Source: Chamaelirium japonicum
Taxonomy: Eukaryota > Streptophyta > Magnoliopsida > Liliales > Melanthiaceae
Length of the DNA: 64,000 nucleotides
NCBI GenBank assembly: GCA_947650365.1
Contig: OX393552.1
Coordinates: 44,789,740-44,853,739 of the forward strand
Reading direction: 5' to 3'
Part shown: piece by piece, positions 19,892 through 32,178 of the stretch
How positions within the stretch are numbered: the stretch's first letter is position 1
Layout: each line of letters opens with the position of its first letter
The notes under the pieces: model-generated
Seen by the model: only the letters and a program-made list of their open reading frames with translations
What the model was told of the DNA's origin: nothing
Database searches by the model: none
Translations under genes and position numbers: made by a program

Positions 19892-20974
19892 TTAGGCGTA
19901 GTACATTTTGAGGTACTTGTCGTTGATAGGGCCGAGTGTAAGCCCTTCTGGCATGGTGAGAAGATATGCGCCATTGGAGTAGACTTCTTTGACAGCTTTC
20001 GGTCTATCCCACTTGGCGTTGAACTTCTTTTCTCCTCGATGCGAGAGAATGATGGGGCGTTTGACTGCCAGCACCAGTTCTCCTATTTGGAAGGATCGCG
20101 GGAGAATCTTCTTGTTGAAGGCTCGAGTTAACCTGGCTTGATAACATTCCAAGCGTTGCTGGGCTTCGAGACGTTTCTCGTCCAGTGATTCCAATTCTGC
20201 TAGGGGAAGTTGGGCGTTGTCGCTGCTAACGAGACCTTCTTGGATGGCTATTCTGAGTGACGGGATCTGGAGCTCAAGTGGGAGGATAGCTTCTACTCCG
20301 TATACTAGCGAGTACGGAGTTACTTGTGTTAGCATGCGAAAGGAAGTGCGATATGCCCATAACGCTTCGCCCATGCGTTCGTGCCAGTCCTTCTTTGACT
20401 TCGAGACGACTTTCTCTAGGAGTTTGCAGAGAGTTTTGTTGAAGGCTTTCGCTAGGCCGTTGGGCCGGAGCATTATACATCGTTGAACATCTTTGTTTGA
20501 TGTCGAACTTGTCACAGAATTGGCTGACAGCGGCATTCTTAAACTGTTTCCCGATGTCCGTGACGATGTAGCGAGGATACCGTACCGAAAGATGATATCG
20601 TTCTGGATGAAGCTGATGATAGAGTGTCTGGTGACCTCTCGCAATGGTACTGCCTCAGCCCACTTGGAGAAATAGTCTGTCGCTGCCAGGATGTAAAGAT
20701 GCTGCTTGGATGACTTGGGTAGTGGACCAACAATGCCGAGTCCACATCCATCGAAGGGCCATGATGCGATCGTCGGATGTAAAGGTTCCGGGGGCTGACG
20801 GATATAGTCGTCGTGCAATTGGCAAGCAGGACATTGCTTCGCAAACTCCAGGCAGTTCTTAATCATAGTGGGCCAGTAATAACCCATCCTTCTGATGTGA
20901 AAGTGGAGCTTTGGACCGAACTGATGTGAGCCACAGATCCCAGCATGGACTTCTTCCAGTGCTGCTTCCGCTTC
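19892..20974 (-). pseudogene. Tat integrase
   Basis: From 20974 the minus strand reads a zinc-finger HHCC region (EEVHAGICGSHQ..., then QCPACQ). The catalytic core follows with AATDYFSKWAEAV (first Asp) and, in another frame, IVTDIGKQF (second Asp). The C-terminal part has GEALWAYRTSFR, PYSLVYGVEAILPLELQ and a terminal domain ending DKYLKMYYA. One base is missing near 20578 and one is gained near 20456, so the centre is read out of frame. In the usual NG.AEAFN motif the catalytic Glu is Lys here (NGLAKAFNK). A stop separates it from the upstream RNase H at 20975-20977. The enzyme that would insert element cDNA is therefore dead. Confidence 0.88.
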
Positions 20975-20977
20975 TTC

Positions 20978-21645
20978 TTATGCAAGACACCTTAAGAGCG
21001 TACCATCATAACTTCGACGGTACAACTCGTTGTTGAAGTGGAAGAACTTCAAAGATCGCCGGCGAACATCAACCTTGCGCTTCGGATCTTCAGGGAGTTT
21101 CCCATGGACAAGAAAGTCTGTGAATGGTTGTCTCCAGTCTAGCTCATCCATCACGAGGACGTGCTCTGCATTGACTTGGTCTGGGATCCCCACAGGGAGG
21201 TCCTCCTTGGTGATTACCATCCTCTTGCAGATAGGGATGATGAGTTGACTTTTTTCTGGGAATGGAAGCGTAGCTGCTAAATTTGTGAGCGCATTAGCCT
21301 GCTGGTTGAGGTTTCTAGGGACGTACTGGATTGAAGCAGTCTTGAGTGCATCAAGGAGTTCCAGATCTCGTAGATATAGCGGCACGAGGTCTTCTTTGTT
21401 AACTTCGTATGCTCCCAATATTTGCTGGATAACGAGTTGCGAATCGCCAAAAATTTCGAGCCCTTGAAGTTTCATATCATTGACGAGTTCGAGGCCGATA
21501 ATCAGGGCTTGATATTCTGCCTTGTTATTGGAGCATGGTTCCGATAGTAGAAATAAGAAAGAGAGTATCTCATCGTTTGGCGTGACGAAGATAACGCCTG
21601 CTCCTGCCATGTCTTACCTTGTCGTGTCATCGAAGAACATCTTCT
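20978..21645 (-). pseudogene. Tat second (archaeal-type) RNase H domain
   Basis: The frame MAGAGVIFVTPNDEIL..., NNKAEYQALIIGLEL, FGDSQLVIQQI and QQANALTNLA is the second RNase H typical of Tat elements, located between the standard RNase H and integrase. Asp at the start (FFDDTTR, after a TGA/TAG-rich linker), Glu in KAEY and Asp in GDSQ are present. The last position is Asn where ADAL is usual (ANAL), so the active site is probably damaged. The rest (to RSYDGTLLRCLA) links to integrase. Confidence 0.82.
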
Positions 21646-22500
21646 AAGAGAGGGCGATATCAACGTATAATACTTCTTCGTCTGGGAGGTCTTCTGATAG
21701 TTCCTATTCTGCTGGGAGTGGGTATTCTGCCAAGAAGTCCGCGAGAGCTTGACCTTTGACCGCTTTCCGAGAGACGAAGGTGATGTCGAACTCGAGGAGG
21801 AGTAAAGCCCACTTGGCTAAACGTCCGGAGAGCACTGGTCTCGACATGATATATTTGAGTGGGTTGGCTTTTGAGATGAGCCTGATGGTGTGAGCTAACA
21901 TGTAGTGTCACAACTTTTTTGTAGCGAAGATGAGCGCCAGACAGACTTTCTCAATCGGGGAGTAGTTTAGCTCTGCGCCGATGAGAGTGCGACTCAAATA
22001 GTAACATATCGTTTCGTTGTCTAGCTCGTTGTCTTGAGCCAGGAGTGCCCCCAAGTATTGCTCCTGGGCACTGATGTAAAGGACCAATGGCTTTCCTTGA
22101 ATTGGTGCTGTCAGAACTGGAGGCTTGAGTAAATAATCTCTGATGTTTTGGAGGGCTTCCTGACAAGCTTCATCCCACTTGAATGATGCTCCTTTCTTCA
22201 TGAGGCAACCGAAGGGTCGACATTTTCCAGCTAAGTTGGCGATAAATCTCCTGATATATGCCAGATGGCCTTGGAGACCTCTGAGGTCTCGCACTATTTT
22301 TGGGACGGGCATATTGAGAATAGCATCTATTTTGGATTGATCTATCTCGATGCCTCGATGTCGTATGACAAAGCCGAGAAATTTGCCCGAGACTCCAAAC
22401 GTGCATTCGAGCGGGTTCATGCGGAGTTGGTACCTTCGAAGCCGTTTGAAGATCAGCTCAAGGTCTTGAAGATGCGCTGTCTTTTACCTTGATTTTACCA
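21646..22500 (-). pseudogene. Tat RT C-terminal part and RNase H
   Basis: Frame 22420-21908 reads MNPLECTFGVSGKFLGFVI, RGIEIDQSKIDAI, GHLAYIRRFIANLAGKC, SFKWDEACQEAL and YYLSRTLIGAELNYSPIEK, the RT thumb and tether plus the RNase H start. After KL and a TGA it continues with HYMLAHTIRLIS, LSGRLAKWALLL and GQALADFLAEYP. Families read LRHYML at that stop, so CGA has become TGA. Further stops occur before the second RNase H. Confidence 0.85.
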
Positions 22501-23683
22501 CGAGGTCGTCAACGTAGCACTCCACATTTTGATGAAGAATATCGTCGAAGATTTTTTGCATGGCTCATTGGTAGGTGGCTTCTGCATTTTTCAAGCCGAA
22601 TGGCATAACTTTATAGCAGTAGATCCCTTTTGGCGTGTGGAAGGCCATGAGCTCTTCATCTTTGGGCGCTATCCGAATCTGGTTGTAGCCTGAGGATCCA
22701 TCCATGAAGGTTAGCGCTTCATAGCCTGTTGTCGCATCTACCATCAGCTCCGTGATTGGCAATGGGAAGTCATCCTTGGGACATGCATTGTTTAAATCCC
22801 TGAAGTCCACGCATACTCTGATTTGGCTGTTCTTCTTCTTGACTGGGACCATGCTGGAGATCCATGTTAGATATTTGACTTCTCGGATAAAGCCGGCTTC
22901 AATGAGCTTGTTGATTTTGCCTTCTATTTGAGATATTAGTTCTGGCCGGTAGCGTCTTTGTCCTTGCTTGATGGTGCTAGCTCCATGTTTGACAGCGAGC
23001 TGGTGTACTGCAATCTTGGGATCAAGCTCCGTCATTTCCTTGTAGGACCATGCGAAGACATCTCTGTATTCTTGAAGTAGCTTGATGTATGCGGCTTCCT
23101 CTTCGGGAGTCAGGAGTGCACTTACAAATATAGGCCGAGGATCCTCCTGCGTGCCCAAGTTGATTTCCTTCAAGTCGTCGATGGTAGATTGCCCCCCTTC
23201 TTCGAGGACCGGCGGGGCATCTGGCAACTCGTCGTCCGAAGTAGAAGTATCACCGCTTGAAGTTTCGAGAATTATGATATGGTTAACAGATACCAGAATG
23301 ATATCGTTGAAGTCGTCATCATTGAAGTGTATGAATCGAGATGATTTGGGCGGGAGGGTGGGAACGATACTTCTCACCTCAATAGATGACTTTCCCAAAC
23401 GGCCGAATACTGACTTTTGCTTTACTTGTCCGATTGGCCTGAGTCTTTCGAATACTGATATAGGCTTTGGACTCGACTGGTTTTTAATGCTCTTCTTCTG
23501 CTTCTGGAGTATGGTCCAACGTCGAGCTCGATATCGTATTCTTTTGGCGGACTTGGTATTGGGATGAGCGACGTAGGTGGAGCGTGCGTCGGAGACTGAT
23601 GATCCCTCTCCTGCTTCATCTACCATCTTCACCTCAATGTAGTTAGAGGTGAAGGCCTTTTTTGCTGCGATCTTGACGATCAT
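22501..23683 (-). pseudogene. Tat reverse transcriptase N-terminal and catalytic part
   Basis: Frame 23683-22565 (372 codons) has a Ser/Asp-rich linker, LLQEYRDVFAWSYKEM, HQLAVKHG..KQGQRRYRPE, IEAGFIREVKYLTWISSMV, CVDFRDLNNACPKDDFPLP and DGSSGYNQI, then AFHTPKGIYCYKVMPFGLKN. It ends at AEATYQ with TGA where families have Arg (TYQRAM). The catalytic ECYVDDLVVKS lies just beyond at about 22500-22535. This is a nearly complete gypsy RT, read as part of a polyprotein with protease upstream. Confidence 0.88.
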
Positions 23684-24297
23684 CGGGGTTTGACAGGAGC
23701 CAATGCCTTGCCGATTTGGTGAAATCTGCTCGCCACTTTGGAGGAGACGGACTTAAGTCTTGGTCATCCCGTGTGGTATTATAACTGGCGAGAGCGTACT
23801 CATATGTGCGGCACTGTCCTCGTTGTAGTCGGCTTTGAATAGCAGTTTGGCGACATTTTGCCCCCAACTTCCTTTTGGTTTGAATATGAGTGGACTGGAT
23901 TTGAAGGAACCAATAGGGTTCTGGCGGACTTGAAGGTTGCATCAGACTGGGTAGTGGCAGTGTCATCTCCTGCAGAGTGATGACATTAGCCTCCGATAGC
24001 GGCGGGACTGTCTCTTTTTGTCGAGACAAAAGATGGTCCTTCATGTTTGTGAAACCACTGAGGCATGAGGCACAGGACTGGCGTAGCTTGGACGGGCAAC
24101 GGAGTATGTTGTATGGATCTTGGCTTGGAGCTGATGCGCATCCTTCGTTTTGGCACTACTACTTCCTTGACTTCGTGTATTGCTTTGGATGGTTGCACTG
24201 GATTTGGAGTTGGAGGAGTTTCATCCTGCTCCATTCTTTTAGCTTTCTGGGTTCGAGGAGCTTTAGCTGGAAGGACTTCTGCAATAAGGTCCTTTGC

Positions 24298-24912
24298 TTA
24301 GTAAAATTTGGCATCGACGAGGTGTGCTTCGGCCTCATTGAATGGCTTGTCATATGCAATAATGCACTTCTCCAGACCTTCCTCATAGTACTTGAGGCAT
24401 TGGTGCCAAGTGGACACTACAACACCGTTTTCATGTATCCACGGTCTTCCTAGCAAGAGGCGATATGATGTCTGACAGTCGATGAGGTGGAAGAGAACTG
24501 TCGTGTCAAGTTGGCTGATGGAGAGTTTTAGACGAATGATTCCTACGGTGGACTGTCCACCTTGGTTGAACCCTTGAATGACCAGTTGGCTTTGTGAGAG
24601 CTGGTCGGTGGTGATGTCGAGCTGCCGCATTGTTTGGATGGGCATGATGTTGATGGCGGAGCCACAATCCAGCAGGATTCGATTTACCAGCTTCTCCTTG
24701 ATGTACCCCGAGACATAGACAGGTCGGTTGTGCAGTCGTGCTCCGAGCTGCAGATCTTCATCCGAGAAAGTTATCGTTGCGTCGTAGGAGACAATAGTTT
24801 TGTCTTTCTTGGTATCTTTCTTCTTTCTTTTGTAGCTGTCTGGATCTGCCAAAGCCTCGGCCATCGCTAGGCGAGCCTTCTTCGGAAGGTGCAATGCTTC
24901 TATGAGTGGCAA
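24298..24912 (-). pseudogene. Tat aspartic protease
   Basis: The 204-codon frame includes EALADPDSYKRKKK, ATITFSDEDLQLG, HNRPVYVSGYI, then NRILLDCGSAINIMP, the retropepsin active site (D-x-G-S form used by Tat elements; Cys replaces the middle residue). GQSTVGIIRL, HLIDCQTSYRLLLGRPWIH, ST and HQCLKY follow. It would cut the gag-pol polyprotein. The frame is open, but what lies between it and RT (23684-24297) is broken by stops. Confidence 0.82.
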
Positions 24913-25477
24913 GTGTAAGATTGCCTCATCGTGGGTAGCAGTGCCGTCTTTGTTGAAGTCATCCTCCTCGTTGTCGGTGTCGCTTTCTTAAGAAGACTCG
25001 ATCTTGCCTCCTTCTCCCGGCGTCATGTGAATCTCAACTATGCAACAGGAGACTCTGTGGTGCTGATCAGCTGGGAGGAAGTGATTGGAAAAGAATTCTT
25101 GCAGCGTTGCCGGTTTTGGAGGGTTTTGCCAGAGGAGATCGTCTGGATCTGCTGGCGGCACTTTGAATACCTTTCTTCCTGGAGTTTTACTTTTCTTCTT
25201 GTAGGTTCTTCGTTCAGGGAGCTTTCTTGCCAGCCGATCTAGCTTGTGACTTCTTGTTATCCATGGCCTTCGTCTGCGAGGTAGCATGATCCATGCGTCT
25301 TCATCAGTGGATTCTCCCTCACCAAGGTGAAGGTTTGGAGGGGCAGCTACAGGTTCTTCATGGGTTGGGAAGATTTGCTCTTCTGGAGACTCTGTTGGCT
25401 CATCTTCTGATCCCCAGCCTGTGGGTTTGATCTCTTTTATTGAGACGGACGAAGGCTTGGAGTAGAGAACATAGTAG
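24913..25477 (-). pseudogene. Tat gag-protease linker, degraded
   Basis: The minus strand still reads DPDDLLWQNPPKPATLQEFF and neighbouring residues in the frame 25287-24988, a stretch typical of Tat polyproteins, with stops on both sides. Confidence 0.6.
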
Positions 25478-27590
25478 TCAAATTTTCCCTAGGGCTAGCC
25501 TAACAAACCGACCTCTGGGTCTCCTTGCTCGTACCTTGCTTGGAGATTTTGTTGAGACATGGCTTTGCTCGGGGGAGGTGCCGATGTGAGCGACGGTTTG
25601 CCCCCGGGGCAATGATGTTTCTTCCTCAACAAGCGTAGGAGCACGGCGTCGTCGCTTCGAAACTTTCAGTTGTGAAGCTAACTTCGCAATTGGCCTTTGA
25701 CGATTGATGCATAACTTGGGCTTTTTCTGTTGTGCAACAATGAGCACCGGCGGAAAGGAACCGAAGGTGATGGACGTCATGTTTGCTGTTGCGATGTCAC
25801 CGGAGTCGATTTCAATCTTCCCTTGCTTTGCTAGTGTCATAATTCTTTTTTTGAAGATGAAGCATTTCTCGATAGGATGACTAACCACTCGATGGTATTT
25901 GCAGAAGAGTAGATCGTTGACACGATGCATCTGCTCGGGCCTCTTTGAAGGAGGAAGTTCGATCATCTTCTCCTGTAGCAGTTGATCGAATATGGAGGAG
26001 ACTTTCGAGTCTGGGAAGGGATACTCCTTAGCTTCGAGTTCTTCGAGAGTTATCCTCGACTGCCTTTGAGGTAGAGGCGGAGGTATGGCGGCTCCTTTTT
26101 CCTGATCTGACTTACCATCGATCTTGAGTGGCTTGGATAGTGAAGCAATATCGGCAACGATGACTTGCTTTGGTTTGGGCGCAGGTGGCTTGTCTTTCTT
26201 TTCCACCTTCAGGAAGTCTTTACTCTTTGAGTCCCCGTGATTTGTCAAGCTGAGCTCTATATCGTGAGCTCGAGTTGCAAGTTCTTCAAAGGACCGAGGC
26301 TTGATCCCCTTGAGGATGTAGAGCAAGCCCCAGTGCATGCCTTGGGTACACATCTCGATGGCCGAGTCTTCAGATAAGCGGTCTTATGAATTTAGCACGA
26401 GGTTCCTCCATCGATCGATGTAGTCGATCACTGATTCATCCTTCCTTTGCTTGAAGGTGGTAAGCTCGGTCATGCTGACGATGCGCAGAGTGCTGTAGAA
26501 GCGGTTGAGGAACTCTCTCTCCATCTGATCCCAGCTGTCGATGGACCCTGGAGGACGATCAATGTACCAGTCAAAAGCATTACCTTTGAGGGTGCGAACG
26601 AACTGTTTTACCATCTCGTCGCCATATGTGCTGGCGTTGTTGCAAGTTTCGATGAAGTGGGCAATGTGTTGCCTTGGATTGCTCTTCCCGTCGAAGTGCT
26701 AGAATTTTGGCGGCTGGAACCCTGTGGGAAAGCACAGCTGTTGGATCCTTATGGTGTAAGGCTTTGAGTATGCCGCTGTGATTGGAGGAAGACTACCGCT
26801 GTGGGAACGCATCATGTCGGCCACTAATGCTTGTATTTGCTGGGCATTCATCGTTGCTGCCATCGAAGGTTACGCGGCCACCGGGACTGGTACTAGCGAG
26901 GCGACTTCTACAGGGACGGGAGCCGAGGAGAGTGCGGGAGTAGTCGTTAGAATCGTCGGAACAATCTCTGCAGGAGCGGAAGTTGAAGACGGAGCTGGAG
27001 CGACTACTGGAGAAGCAGAAGGTTGACTGAATGTGTAGCATCCCTCGCACTTAGCCTTTGAAGCAAGGTGTTGATGTGACGGTCCTTTTCCTCCATTAGC
27101 CGGGTGATTTGCGCCATGTGCTCACCCATTTGCATGACTTGGAGCTAGAGAGCAGAAGGAGGATATGACGCAGGACGTCTTGGTGTTGCATACCTGCATC
27201 GTCACCGTCATTATCGGAGATGTAGTTGCACCGACTTACTTCTGCTTGATGACGGACGTTTGCCTCCTGCAAAGGAGGTACAAAGTCCGCTGGAGAACCC
27301 GAACGGGCTCGTGGTTGGGGCTGGTCCTCCCCAAATTTCTGGATAAAGGCTCCAGGATCGAGGCTCGTTTCTTCATGCACCAAGGCATCCTCGGCGCTTT
27401 GACGAGCGTCTTCAGCAGCGGTTTCTGGCGTGAAGACGTCCGTAAGGGTTCGAGTACACCGAGTGTAAATGCGTACTACCAGGGGAACGTCATCCTACGG
27501 GTTTTCTGGATCGCCATGTTGGAGTAGTGGAGACTCGGCGATAGGTGAAAGGCTTGTTAGAGCAAACGTATCATCGTTCGTCCCGGCCAT
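25478..27590 (-). pseudogene. Tat gag
   Basis: Two open segments share one frame, separated by a TAA at 26381-26383. 26614-26384 reads MVKQFVRTLKGNAFDWYI, SWDQMEREFLNRFYS and LTTFKQRKDESVIDYIDRW, the core gag fold. 26353-25478 reads HWGLLYILKGIKPRSFEELA, a Lys/Pro-rich spacer and LLFCKYHRVVSHPIEKCFIF, a C-x2-H..H-x4-C knuckle-like motif. Upstream, FDGKSNPRQHIAHF precedes a further break. The start region near 27590 (MAGTNDDTFALTS-like) is only inferred. Gag would form the particle and bind element RNA. Confidence 0.8.
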
Positions 27591-27638
27591 GGCGAACTTG
27601 AAGCAACTTCTTCAGACGTACGGATGAAAGGAGAGAAG

Positions 27639-27656
27639 GTCCCACCGGGCGTGCCA
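27639..27656 (-). promoter_or_regulatory. Tat primer-binding site
   Basis: TGGCACGCCCGGTGGGAC on the minus strand, a few bases after the 5' LTR terminus at 27663. It starts with TGG as required for tRNA CCA pairing. Confidence 0.8.
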
Positions 27657-27662
27657 GAAATC

Positions 27663-28249
27663 TGTATGCGCAGAAAAAGATCCGGGTCATCTTTATTGCA
27701 AACACACGAAGATTACAGAAGGCCGGGACCCGGGGACTCGGGGTTGGTGAGCCGGGTGCGGCGAATATTTGATCAGGAGATTGTGGGAGAGATCCTCTGG
27801 AGGGTCCCTTTGATCCGCATCTCCACATGGTATTCGTGCGAGAGCTCTGAAGGGGTTGCCCAAGACAGAGGTCTTTACAGGGTGAGGGTTTCTTGAGAGG
27901 CTAAGGAGTATCGGCCGTTGCTTTTGTCCTGTTTGTACTTCGTGCTTTCTCGGCTAGGGTGGTTTAGGGCTTCGTTCCTCGGTCTTCGTGTCTTCTTTGA
28001 TTCTTGCTAGACCTCGGCGTCCTTGATCGTCGATTTGCGGCGTCGATCGTGCTTTTGGCGTCGGCTTTGGCTTTGGCTTTCGGCTTTGGCGTTGCTTTGG
28101 CATGGCTCTGGCTTTTGCTTTGCTTTGGTGCTTGCGCTTGAACGTAGGCGGGTAGAGGCTTGCGATGCTTTAGTTCTTCCGGACTTCGCATTGAATCGGC
28201 TAGAACGTGCGGTGCTTTGCTCGTGACCGTCGTAGTTGCTTGGCTTTGG
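27663..28249 (-). repeat. Tat 5' LTR, part 1 (U5 side)
   Basis: Matches 15096-15660 closely: TGTATGCGCAGAAAAAGATC, GGGGACTCGG, GAGATTGTGGGAGAGATCC. Interrupted after TTTGG (28245-28249) by the copia element and resumed at 38889 with CACGTGCGTTGC. Confidence 0.9.
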
Positions 28250-30208
28250 TGTTGGAATTGGATCCGCTAATCAGAGTCGCAGCGGAAGCAAAAGAAAGAT
28301 CCGAAGATCATACGGTGTATGTTTCATTATAATTAATTCTACAAAACAATCTACATGCAAATCTATGATCTTAGCATATGTGCGGACACCCTAGAGGCAT
28401 ACTACGATCTACGGAAGACATGCATGCATCTAGTTAGGTGTTTAGAATCATTATACCTTTTGGATCTATGATCCGGAGACGATGGAACGATAAAGAACCG
28501 CACTTGAATCGCAAGGGAAACTGTCGGATAGCACCTTGTCCTTTGCGAATTGAAGAATTCTCGAAATCCCGTCTCTGAGTGCAAGGATTATGAGCCGACG
28601 GAGGAATCCATTGCGAAGACGATGGTGAGCCGCGAGATTTTCTCCTCCTCTTTCTCTTTTCTTCCATCTCCTTCCTTCCTCTTTCTTCTCCCTTCTTCTT
28701 CCTCTCTTTTCCTTGGCCGAAACCACAAAGGAGGAGCAAAGGAGAGGGTTCGGATTTTTGGAGGAGAGGGAGACCATTAGGCCGGCCCCTCCATCTCCCA
28801 ATTCCCTTATAGGGACGGTCTCCCATGGCTTCAAGAAAGCTAGGGCCGACCCTAGTAGGATTAGGATAGAGGGGGGGGGGGCGGTTTTTAGGGATTTTCA
28901 GTGTCTATCGTGAAGCCTGGACGAAAACGCCCTTCACAAAAAGTGGAAAACTGAAAGAGAGACTGAGCGAGGTGCGCTACTCGGAATCGAGTTCCGTTAG
29001 CGCCTATGAGCTCCTGGAATTATTCCACTCATTCTAAGATCCATATTTAATATATTCTGAGCTATATTTCAGTATTTACCAAAATACCCCTATGGCCCGT
29101 AATACATGTGAATTAGGTTCTTAGGTTCCGGGCTTGCGCTCCATCGCGCTACTTCGCATCCAACATATCCATCCAGGTCGGGGAACAATTCCTATATGCA
29201 ACGACAGGGTGGAACCTTCAGGGTTCGGGATCTCTAGCTCCAACCGGATCCCTGATTAACTATTCCGGTGACACACCGAAAGTTCTGTTAATCAGCCCTA
29301 ATCCGATTAACCGGCGTAGCCACCCAGAGTGCGATGCGAGTTGAACTCTAGTGATCCTAAACATATGTTACTCCCTCGTAACCCTGTTCTCTACTATACT
29401 CTGATAATCCTCAGTTCCTCCTATTACTGGTGCCATGATACGACTCGGGCGGTGGGGAGCACCGTCAGATCCCGATCGATCATCTGACTAGGGTTTGATG
29501 ACTTGTCATCTATAACACCACACACCTTCCGGTGCTATGCCTAGCATCCAGAACATCGTCAGTCATACTGACAACCACCAGGCCTGGGTTAACTATGTGG
29601 ACAGATTGACTCATCAAAATGCACCCATCCAACACTGGACGTCGGATAACATGTAGAGATTACATGTCACTCAAGCGCCAGTCGAGTAACCCAATGTACC
29701 GTGGTATTGGACTATGGAAGGTCCGCACACATTGGCACATCAAAGTACCACACAACTGGTTGGCCTAGTATACATGGTCCCTCAGGGTTAAGGACGGATT
29801 ATCTATAGTAGTAAGACGGTTTCTGCACCAGTGTCTGAATCACTGAACTGTGCACCATCTTGATTCCTGTTCAACACGATCATCGTGCTTGGTCAGGTGA
29901 ATGGGAATCCCACGTTCCCGTGGTGGAGACTTTACCACATCCACTACCTGCCAACAGCTTGTTCTCGGTGAAGCGACCGGCATCACCTAAGCTGTGAACT
30001 AGTTCTAGGTCTACACAGAACTGGTCCACTGGGTCTCCCAAGCATGGATCCTCCATGTGCCTTAGTGGCCTACTGTGTTCCCTAGGGTCCTTTTATTATA
30101 TAAGTATTATCATACACCAGAGTAGTATTCTAATTAAAGCAATAACCAAAGTCATCTTTATTAATGTTAATACAGAAATTTCACGCTAAGGACACACAAG
30201 CTACAACA
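28250..30208 (-). repeat. Copia 3' LTR (1959 bp)
   Basis: TGTTGGAATTGGATCCGC to AGCTACAACA, near-identical to 36916-38883. Contains a G-run at about 28871-28881. Confidence 0.92.
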
Positions 30209-30222
30209 ATCTCCCACTTGGC
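30209..30222 (-). promoter_or_regulatory. Copia polypurine tract
   Basis: The minus strand reads CCAAGTGGGAGAT directly before the LTR start TGTTGTAGC. Confidence 0.75.
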
Positions 30223-31359
30223 CTAGCGGGGAACAAAAGTCTTAACTCCCATGGCATCCACGTGCTTCTCAAAAGCCTTGGTCGGTAACGCCTTTGTGAA
30301 AGGGTCCGCTATGTTATCTGCAGACGCCACCTGAGTCACTGCAACCTCCTCTCGCTTCTGCAAGTCTCGGATAATATAGTATTTTCGCTCGATATGATTG
30401 CTCTTCTGGTGATATCTTGGCTCCTTGGATTGTGCTACCGCTCCACTATTGTCACAGTAAAGGACAATAGGATCTTGAGCTCCCGGTACGCATCCTAAGT
30501 CCGTGAGGAACTTCTTGAGCCACACCGCCTCCTTAGCTGCTTTGCACGCCGCAACGTACTCAGCCTCTATCGTCGAATCCGCGATGCATCCCTACTTCAC
30601 GCTCCTCCAACTGACAGCTCCTCCTCCTAATGAAAACACAAACCCTGATGTCGATCTCCTGGATTCTGGATCTGACGCAAAGTCAGAATCCGTATATCCA
30701 ATCGGCATCAGTTCCTTTGAAGAGTAAACTAACTCATAATCTCTCGTCCTACGGAGATACTTGAGTATATTTTTCACAGCAGTCCAGTGCCCTGGACCCG
30801 GATTTGACTGATACCTGCCCATCATGCCTACTGCATAGCATATATCTGGTCTCGTGCACTGTATAGCATACATCAGACTCCCTACAGTCGAAGCATAAGG
30901 TATCTTCTGCATCTCTGCCCTCTCCTTAGGAGTCTTAGGACCCTGATCCTTGGACAATTTCATTCCATGTCTGAATGGAGCCAGTCCCTTCTTGGAGTTG
31001 TGTATACTGAATCTGACCAAGATAGTATCTATGTAGGCTGACTGTGACAGCGAGAGAGTCTTGTTCTGGCAATCTCGAGTTACCTTGATCCCCAGAACAT
31101 AACTCGCTTCACCCAGGTCTTTCATGTCAAATTGAGAGGACAACCACACCTTCACTGTAGACAACGTTCCAACATCGTTTCCAATGAGCAGGATATCGTC
31201 TATGTAAAGCACTAGAAAAACTACTGCAGTCTTATCGCTCCTTTTATAAACACATGGTTCATCCACGTTCTGCTCAAATCCATAAGACTGGATAGCCTGA
31301 TCAAAATGCATGTTCCAACTTCTGGATGCTTGTTTCAGTCCATAAATGGACCTTTGCAA
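30223..31359 (-). pseudogene. Copia reverse transcriptase C-terminal part and RNase H
   Basis: 31359-30592 reads RSIYGLKQASRSWN, then LYIDDILLIGND (catalytic YIDD), FDMKDLGEASYVLGIKVTRD, PYASTVGSLMYA, CTRPDICYAVG and YTDSDFASDPESRRSTSGFVF (RNase H first Asp). A stop after SWRSVK interrupts it. 30525-30223 continues with VWLKKFLTDLG, YCDNSGAVAQSKEPRYHQ, NHIERKYYIIRD and NIADPFTKAL, ending KTFVPR. IEAEYVA between the two pieces supplies the RNase H Glu. One or a few nonsense codons separate this from an intact polyprotein end. Confidence 0.9.
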
Positions 31360-32178
31360 CTTTCACACCAGACTTTCCTGACCTTTTGCGACAAAGCCTG
31401 GAGGCTAAGACATGTAGATGTCTTCTTCCAAATCCTCATTGAGGAATGCGGTCTTGATGTTCATTTGCCAGATCTCCTAATCATAATGGGCTTCAATGGA
31501 CAAGAGAATCCGGATAGACTTAAGCATAGCCACTGGAGAAAAGGTTTCGTCATAGTCGATCCCTTCTCGCTGGGTATAACCCTTAGCGACTAGTCTAGCT
31601 TTGTAAGTCTCAACGGTACCATCCGGACCTCTTTTCCTTTTGTACACCCACTTACACCCAACAGGTTTAATGTTGTGAGGTGGTATTACAAGTGTCCAGA
31701 CCGAATTTTGGGACATCGATGTCAGTTCTGCCTCCATGGCTTCCTGCCATGCTGCATGGTCAGAGGATACCATCGCTTCGTCATAGTTCAGAGGATCATC
31801 CTCCTGAAACTCTGGATCTACCATAAAGGCTTCTCCAATGTATCTATCAGGAGCACTTATGGTCCTCCCACTGTGACGAGCCTGTGGTGGTTCCATAGGA
31901 GTCGATTCTAGAGTATCTTTTGTCTTAGTGGTATCGGCTCCCACTACGTTTTCTGTCTGCGTACTCCCATCAGTACCAAGCAATTCTTCAAGAACTACTT
32001 TACTGGTGGGCTTATGGTCTATTAAATAATCCTGCTCCAGGAATATGACGTTCGTCGAGACGACAACCTTTCTATCCTCAGGATCATAAAATAAACCACC
32101 CTTTGTCCCTTTTGGATACCCAACGAATAGACATACCTTAGTTTTTGACTCCATCTTATCTCGCTTGTCCTTCCGCAC
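31360..32178 (-). pseudogene. Copia integrase C-terminus and RT N-terminus
   Basis: 32178-31477 reads [20 protein letters not shown] (end of integrase), a Ser/Thr-rich spacer and [14 protein letters not shown], then [51 protein letters not shown] and [11 protein letters not shown]: the start of copia RT. At 31475 a stop follows EAHYD, and the next stretch (NIKTAFLN) contains further stops up to 31360. Confidence 0.88.

Noticed and set aside
28434..28834. Frames of 120-130 codons in the copia LTRs (28434-28834 and 37100-37492)
   Set aside because: Lys/Arg/Glu-rich products of a CT/GA-rich LTR stretch, differing in frame between the two LTRs.
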